Under the pieces are notes generated by a model. It was not told the DNA's origin, did no database searches, and saw only the letters and a program-made list of their open reading frames with translations. A stretch of 64,000 nucleotides of DNA from positions 598,501-662,500 of the forward strand of contig CP070233.1 in NCBI GenBank assembly GCA_017355425.1, written 5' to 3'. This document shows positions 60,859-64,000 of this stretch, piece by piece. The translations under genes and the position numbers were made by a program. This DNA is from Dolichospermum sp. DET69. GTDB taxonomy: Bacteria > Cyanobacteriota > Cyanobacteriia > Cyanobacteriales > Nostocaceae. Position 1 is the stretch's first letter. Every line of letters begins with the position of its first letter.

Positions 60859-61572
60859 ATGACCCAAGTAAGTTCCCCAAAAACAAATAATAGCAAAGTC
60901 AGGATAATTACAAAGGTTTTAACCTCAGCGATTAAGCTATGGTTAAGAAGCCAATTAAACCAAGTATCTCATTTAGAGGTACAGATCACAGCAAGCGATC
61001 GCCAATTGCTTTCTGGTTGTATTCCCAGTGTATTTATTTCTGCCAGTAACTTGGTATATCAAGGTCTGCATATTACAGAAATCGAACTTCACGCAGAAAA
61101 CATCCAACTGAATGTGGCCTCAATATTAAAAGGACAACCTTTGCAATTATCAGCAATAGTACCTGTGGTTGGTAAGCTGATCATTACAGAACAGAATCTG
61201 AATAACTCCCTTTCGTCTCCATTATTGTTAACGGCTGTAAATGATGTACTGATTCCACTATTAGCAGAATACAGCCCAAATTCCAAGTCCATTACTTGGC
61301 GAAAAATCACCCTTGACAATCAGCTACTAATTCTGCATGGTATCCCCATCTCTGAGATAGAAGGGGCATTCTTCAATATTTATTTAGGCTTAGAACTACT
61401 TAATGGTCAAGAACTGCAATTAACACAGATTCAGGTCAAGACCGATCAAGAGATGCTTTTAGCAAGGAATTCTCCTTATATTATAAATTTAGGAACAGAT
61501 GTTGATTTTGAGAAAATTTCTCTGATGCCAGGACAACTCAGTTGTTATGGACGTATCAACATTAACCCATAA
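60859..61572 (+). CDS. DUF2993 (LmeA-like) protein
   Basis: A 237-residue protein of the DUF2993 family. N-terminal part RIITKVLTSAIKLWLRSQLNQVSHLEVQITAS, then SVFISASNLVYQGLHITEIELHAENIQLNVASIL, typical of the family's lipid-binding beta folds; the mycobacterial relative LmeA binds phospholipids and is involved in lipomannan elongation. No clear signal peptide is seen here. Function in cyanobacteria unknown. Confidence 0.82.
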   Translation: MTQVSSPKTNNSKVRIITKVLTSAIKLWLRSQLNQVSHLEVQITASDRQLLSGCIPSVFISASNLVYQGLHITEIELHAENIQLNVASILKGQPLQLSAIVPVVGKLIITEQNLNNSLSSPLLLTAVNDVLIPLLAEYSPNSKSITWRKITLDNQLLILHGIPISEIEGAFFNIYLGLELLNGQELQLTQIQVKTDQEMLLARNSPYIINLGTDVDFEKISLMPGQLSCYGRININP

Positions 61573-61676
61573 ACATCAAAAAATCCAAACTCAATATTCC
61601 CTGAATTTACTTTAAATTATATGGCTTATTATGAGTTACATCAGCAACTGAAGATTAAATCTTATCTTAGTTCGAA

Positions 61677-62567
61677 TTACAGCGTTTTTTCTAATAAAGG
61701 TAAAAGTAATGTAACGAAATAATACACTAAAGGCGCAGTGAAAATATAGCTATCAGTGCGATCTAAAATCCCTCCATGACCGGGGATCAATTGCCCTGAA
61801 TCTTTCACACCAGCATCACGTTTAAGCAAGGATTCTGTTAAGTCACCTAATAAACTAGCAATACCAATAATTAAACCCAATGTTATCCCAGTGATTAACC
61901 AGTAGGGAAAATGCAGAAAGTAAGATCCTAATATAGCAACAGCTACACTGGCAGTAATACCGAAAACTGCACCTTCTACAGTTTTTTTGGGACTAATATC
62001 TGATAACCGAGTTTTACCGAAGAATTTGCCAAAAGTATAAGCACCAATATCAGCAGCCCAAATACATAAAAATGTGAGGATAGTTGCTGTTAAACCTGTT
62101 GGGAAAGAAGTAAAATTGCCTTGTCCAATATCTTGCCAATTAGATGGCCAATAACCACCTAAAGGTAAATTACTGCTAATAGTATGTTCAATTCCCCGTA
62201 AGCGTACCCAGTAACTTGGTAAGTAACCTACATAAAACAAACCCATAATAGAAGCGGAAATATCAGCAATGGTGGCTAATTTGGGTTGAAAAAGCAGGTA
62301 AAAACAAATAAGTGTCCCGGCTATGGGCATAATTGCATCAGCTAAACTACTATTAAGGGTACAAATTGCTAGTAAAACTTGACTAACAATCATAGTAATT
62401 TTGACTGAGGGTGTTATGCCTCGAGAACGCACCAAATTAAAATATTCTTGTTGACCTAAAAATACGACAATAGCGATCGCTACTGTAAAATACCAACCCC
62501 CTAAGAGGGTTGCAGATAGCGCCATGATAATCGCAATAATTCCACTAATAATTCGAGGCCAGGGCAT
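61677..62567 (-). CDS. cdsA: Phosphatidate cytidylyltransferase
   Basis: Makes CDP-diacylglycerol from phosphatidic acid and CTP, the branch point to phosphatidylglycerol. The 296-residue protein has about eight membrane spans and the CDS signature near the C-terminus: ESLLKRDAGVKDSGQLIPGH followed by GGILDRTDS. N-terminal ISGIIAIIMALSATLLGGWYF is the first span. Downstream of cbiT on the same strand with a 66-bp gap. Confidence 0.95.
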   Translation of the reverse strand: MPWPRIISGIIAIIMALSATLLGGWYFTVAIAIVVFLGQQEYFNLVRSRGITPSVKITMIVSQVLLAICTLNSSLADAIMPIAGTLICFYLLFQPKLATIADISASIMGLFYVGYLPSYWVRLRGIEHTISSNLPLGGYWPSNWQDIGQGNFTSFPTGLTATILTFLCIWAADIGAYTFGKFFGKTRLSDISPKKTVEGAVFGITASVAVAILGSYFLHFPYWLITGITLGLIIGIASLLGDLTESLLKRDAGVKDSGQLIPGHGGILDRTDSYIFTAPLVYYFVTLLLPLLEKTL

Positions 62568-62574
62568 AGGATAG

Positions 62575-62626
62575 TATTTTGGATTTTAGATTTTGGATTT
62601 TGGATTCCATCCAAAACCGAAAACCG
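62575..62626. repeat. Short tandem ttttggatt repeat
   Basis: attttggattttagattttg and the following ggattttggattcc form a small tandem of a ~9-bp unit, ending in ccaaaaccgaaaaccgaac. It lies between cbiT and cdsA. Confidence 0.6.
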
Positions 62627-62633
62627 AACGAGT

Positions 62634-63236
62634 TTAATCTAGTTTCTCACCACTGAGAATGAAAATGGGATCGGCTGCTACAAAGGTTTGAGAATAGCCC
62701 CGTGTTTCTAAGCGATTTACCGCTGACTGGACAACTTCAATATTCCTAACTCTCAATTGAGAAAAGCTTTGAGAAATAGCATACAGACTTTCTAGACTAG
62801 CAGCAGTGGCGACCACTCGGCCAGATGTTGGTAAATATTGCCAGGCAGCTTGGACAATTTCCTGTATGGCTTTTCCACCTTCAATGCAGATCCGATCAGG
62901 TAGTAACTTGATTTGATCTAAGCATTCTGGGGCGCTACCTTCAATTACTTCGACGTTTTTGACTTCAAAGCGATCGCAGTTGCGTTTAATTAGATTAGCA
63001 ACATCCTCATCTCTTTCGATAGCAATCACCCGTGCTTGGGGACACAATAAACCCACCTCTATAGGAATTGTACCTGTTCCTGCGCCAATATCCCACAATA
63101 CAGAATCGGCTTGTAGTCGCAATTGGGAAATTAACAGCAATCTTAATTCTCGCTGACTGAGGGGAATACCTGGTAAATTCTCAAATAATTCGTCGGGAAT
63201 ACCTGGGGTAATATAAGGCCAAAGTGGGGAAGGCAT
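62634..63236 (-). CDS. cbiT: Cobalt-precorrin-6B C15-methyltransferase (CbiT)
   Basis: A 200-residue SAM-dependent methyltransferase of the cobalamin pathway, the decarboxylating C15 subunit (equivalent to the C-terminal half of CobL). Visible: start PSPLWPYITPGIPDELFEN, GIPLSQRELRLLLISQLRL, the SAM-binding VLWDIGAGTGTIPIEVGLL, VIAIERDEDVANLIKRNC and DRICIEGGKAIQEIVQAAW. The ATG at 63236 gives this canonical start; a TTG 6 bp upstream is rejected. CbiE is not adjacent. It is divergent from the kinase gene. Confidence 0.93.
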   Translation of the reverse strand: MPSPLWPYITPGIPDELFENLPGIPLSQRELRLLLISQLRLQADSVLWDIGAGTGTIPIEVGLLCPQARVIAIERDEDVANLIKRNCDRFEVKNVEVIEGSAPECLDQIKLLPDRICIEGGKAIQEIVQAAWQYLPTSGRVVATAASLESLYAISQSFSQLRVRNIEVVQSAVNRLETRGYSQTFVAADPIFILSGEKLD

Positions 63237-63329
63237 AAGCAATTAAAAATTAACAATTAAAATTTAACAGTTGGGAAAGGGGAAGATAATTTTGGTAGTT
63301 ATGCTCATCAATGACATCAGGAAACTGCA

Positions 63330-64000
63330 ATGATGAATAGGGAAATATTAGCCGACCGCTATGAAGTTCAACAACAGCTAGGCAAAAAAGCCGGGAGAAG
63401 GACTTTTTTAGCTACTGATTTAGTAACTGGAAAATCGGTAATTGTCAAGTTACTTGCTTTTAGTAGTGATTTTGAATGGGATGATCTGAAGTTATTTGAG
63501 AGAGAAGCTCAAACTTTAAAATCTTTATCACATCCCTGTATCCCTCTTTACTTAGACTATTTTGAGGTAAATTCCCCTGAATATAAAGGATTTGCCCTTG
63601 TTCAGACTTATATATCGGCCCAAACCATAGAACAATATTTACAAGCTGGGAGGAAATTTACAGAAATTGAAGTTAAAGAAATTGCTAAAGCAGTTTTAGA
63701 GATCCTTAAATACTTGCATGAGTTAAATCCACCTGTTGTCCACCGTGATATTAAGCCTAGCAATATTTTATTAGGAGAGCGCTCTGGCAATAGTATTGGT
63801 ACAGTTTATTTAATAGATTTTGGTTCAGTTCAGACCGTCCTAGCAGCAGAAGGAGGGACAAGAACTGTTGTCGGGACCTATGGTTATATGCCACAGGAGC
63901 AGTTTGGAGGGAGAACTGTTCCTGCTTCTGATCTTTATAGTTTAGGATGCACAATGATTTATTTGGTGACTGGTACTAACCCAGCAGATTTACCCCAAAA
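63330..64000 (+). CDS. Serine/threonine protein kinase, 3' end off the window
   Basis: An open frame from two tandem ATGs to the window end (223 codons, no stop), so the gene is partial. Hanks-type kinase motifs: glycine loop replaced by QLGKKAGRRTFLATD, Lys in VIVKLLAF, catalytic loop VVHRDIKPSNILL, metal site LIDFGSVQT, activation-end GTYGYMPQEQFGG and the ASDLYSLGCTMIYLVTG helix. This GxxxGYMPxEQ pattern is typical of cyanobacterial PknB-like kinases. What follows the kinase domain is outside the window. Confidence 0.93.
   Translation, partial: MMNREILADRYEVQQQLGKKAGRRTFLATDLVTGKSVIVKLLAFSSDFEWDDLKLFEREAQTLKSLSHPCIPLYLDYFEVNSPEYKGFALVQTYISAQTIEQYLQAGRKFTEIEVKEIAKAVLEILKYLHELNPPVVHRDIKPSNILLGERSGNSIGTVYLIDFGSVQTVLAAEGGTRTVVGTYGYMPQEQFGGRTVPASDLYSLGCTMIYLVTGTNPADLPQ

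Overview
The window is a chromosomal segment of a cyanobacterium, most likely a filamentous heterocyst-forming Nostocales species (Anabaena/Nostoc/Dolichospermum type). The evidence is the set of oxygenic-photosynthesis genes (psbO, psbE-F-L-J with ycf48 and rubA, psaI, ndhC-K-J, CP12), a SigF-type sigma factor beside psbO, frequent gcgatcgc (HIP1) octamers, low GC, and the dense heptanucleotide tandem repeats and short dispersed palindromes typical of this order. No rRNA, tRNA or CRISPR array was recognised.

Layout. 0-6.6 kb: an HD-type membrane phosphohydrolase, two tandem von Willebrand A proteins, a repeat protein, a 67-bp tandem array and an Uma2-type gene. 6.7-19 kb: a family-10-like glycosidase, a very large hybrid histidine kinase, a bifunctional-nuclease-family gene, riboflavin synthase, an M23 peptidase and biotin ligase, separated by repeat-filled gaps with nested MITE-like elements. 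19-31 kb: a tnpB-less IS605-type remnant, pgeF, two Uma2 genes, a nuclease-like/PIN-like pair, CP12, cbiD behind an 82-copy heptamer array, guaA behind a 16-copy 89-bp array, then grxC and gshB. 31.4-33.7 kb: a complete IS with terminal repeats and a 6-bp target duplication. 33.8-37.4 kb: ftsZ and ftsQ on the minus strand, with a second probable IS605-type remnant between them. 37.6-39.2 kb: an IS605-type tnpB element with a divergent small ribbon-helix-helix-like gene and a 33-bp palindrome between them. 39.5-50.5 kb: the photosynthesis block. 50.8-57 kb: an accessory stretch with toxin-antitoxin genes, several decayed genes and a rearrangement junction. 57-64 kb: malQ, a RodZ-like gene, a pseudouridine synthase, a DUF2993 gene, cdsA, cbiT and the start of a protein kinase gene that runs off the window.

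Working together: rubA-ycf48-psbE-psbF-psbL-psbJ form a photosystem II assembly operon, divergent from the overlapping ndhC-ndhK-ndhJ operon. grxC-gshB form a glutathione pair. ftsQ-ftsZ belong to the division cluster. cbiD and cbiT are cobalamin-pathway genes far apart from each other.

The most unusual content is the IS605/TnpB material: one tnpB element with a likely autoregulated RHH gene, and shortened relatives that keep end hairpins and, in one case, a clearly homologous omega-RNA-like right end without a nuclease gene. Intergenic palindromes have also entered three coding sequences in frame, and MITE insertions with identifiable target duplications are nested inside other repeats.
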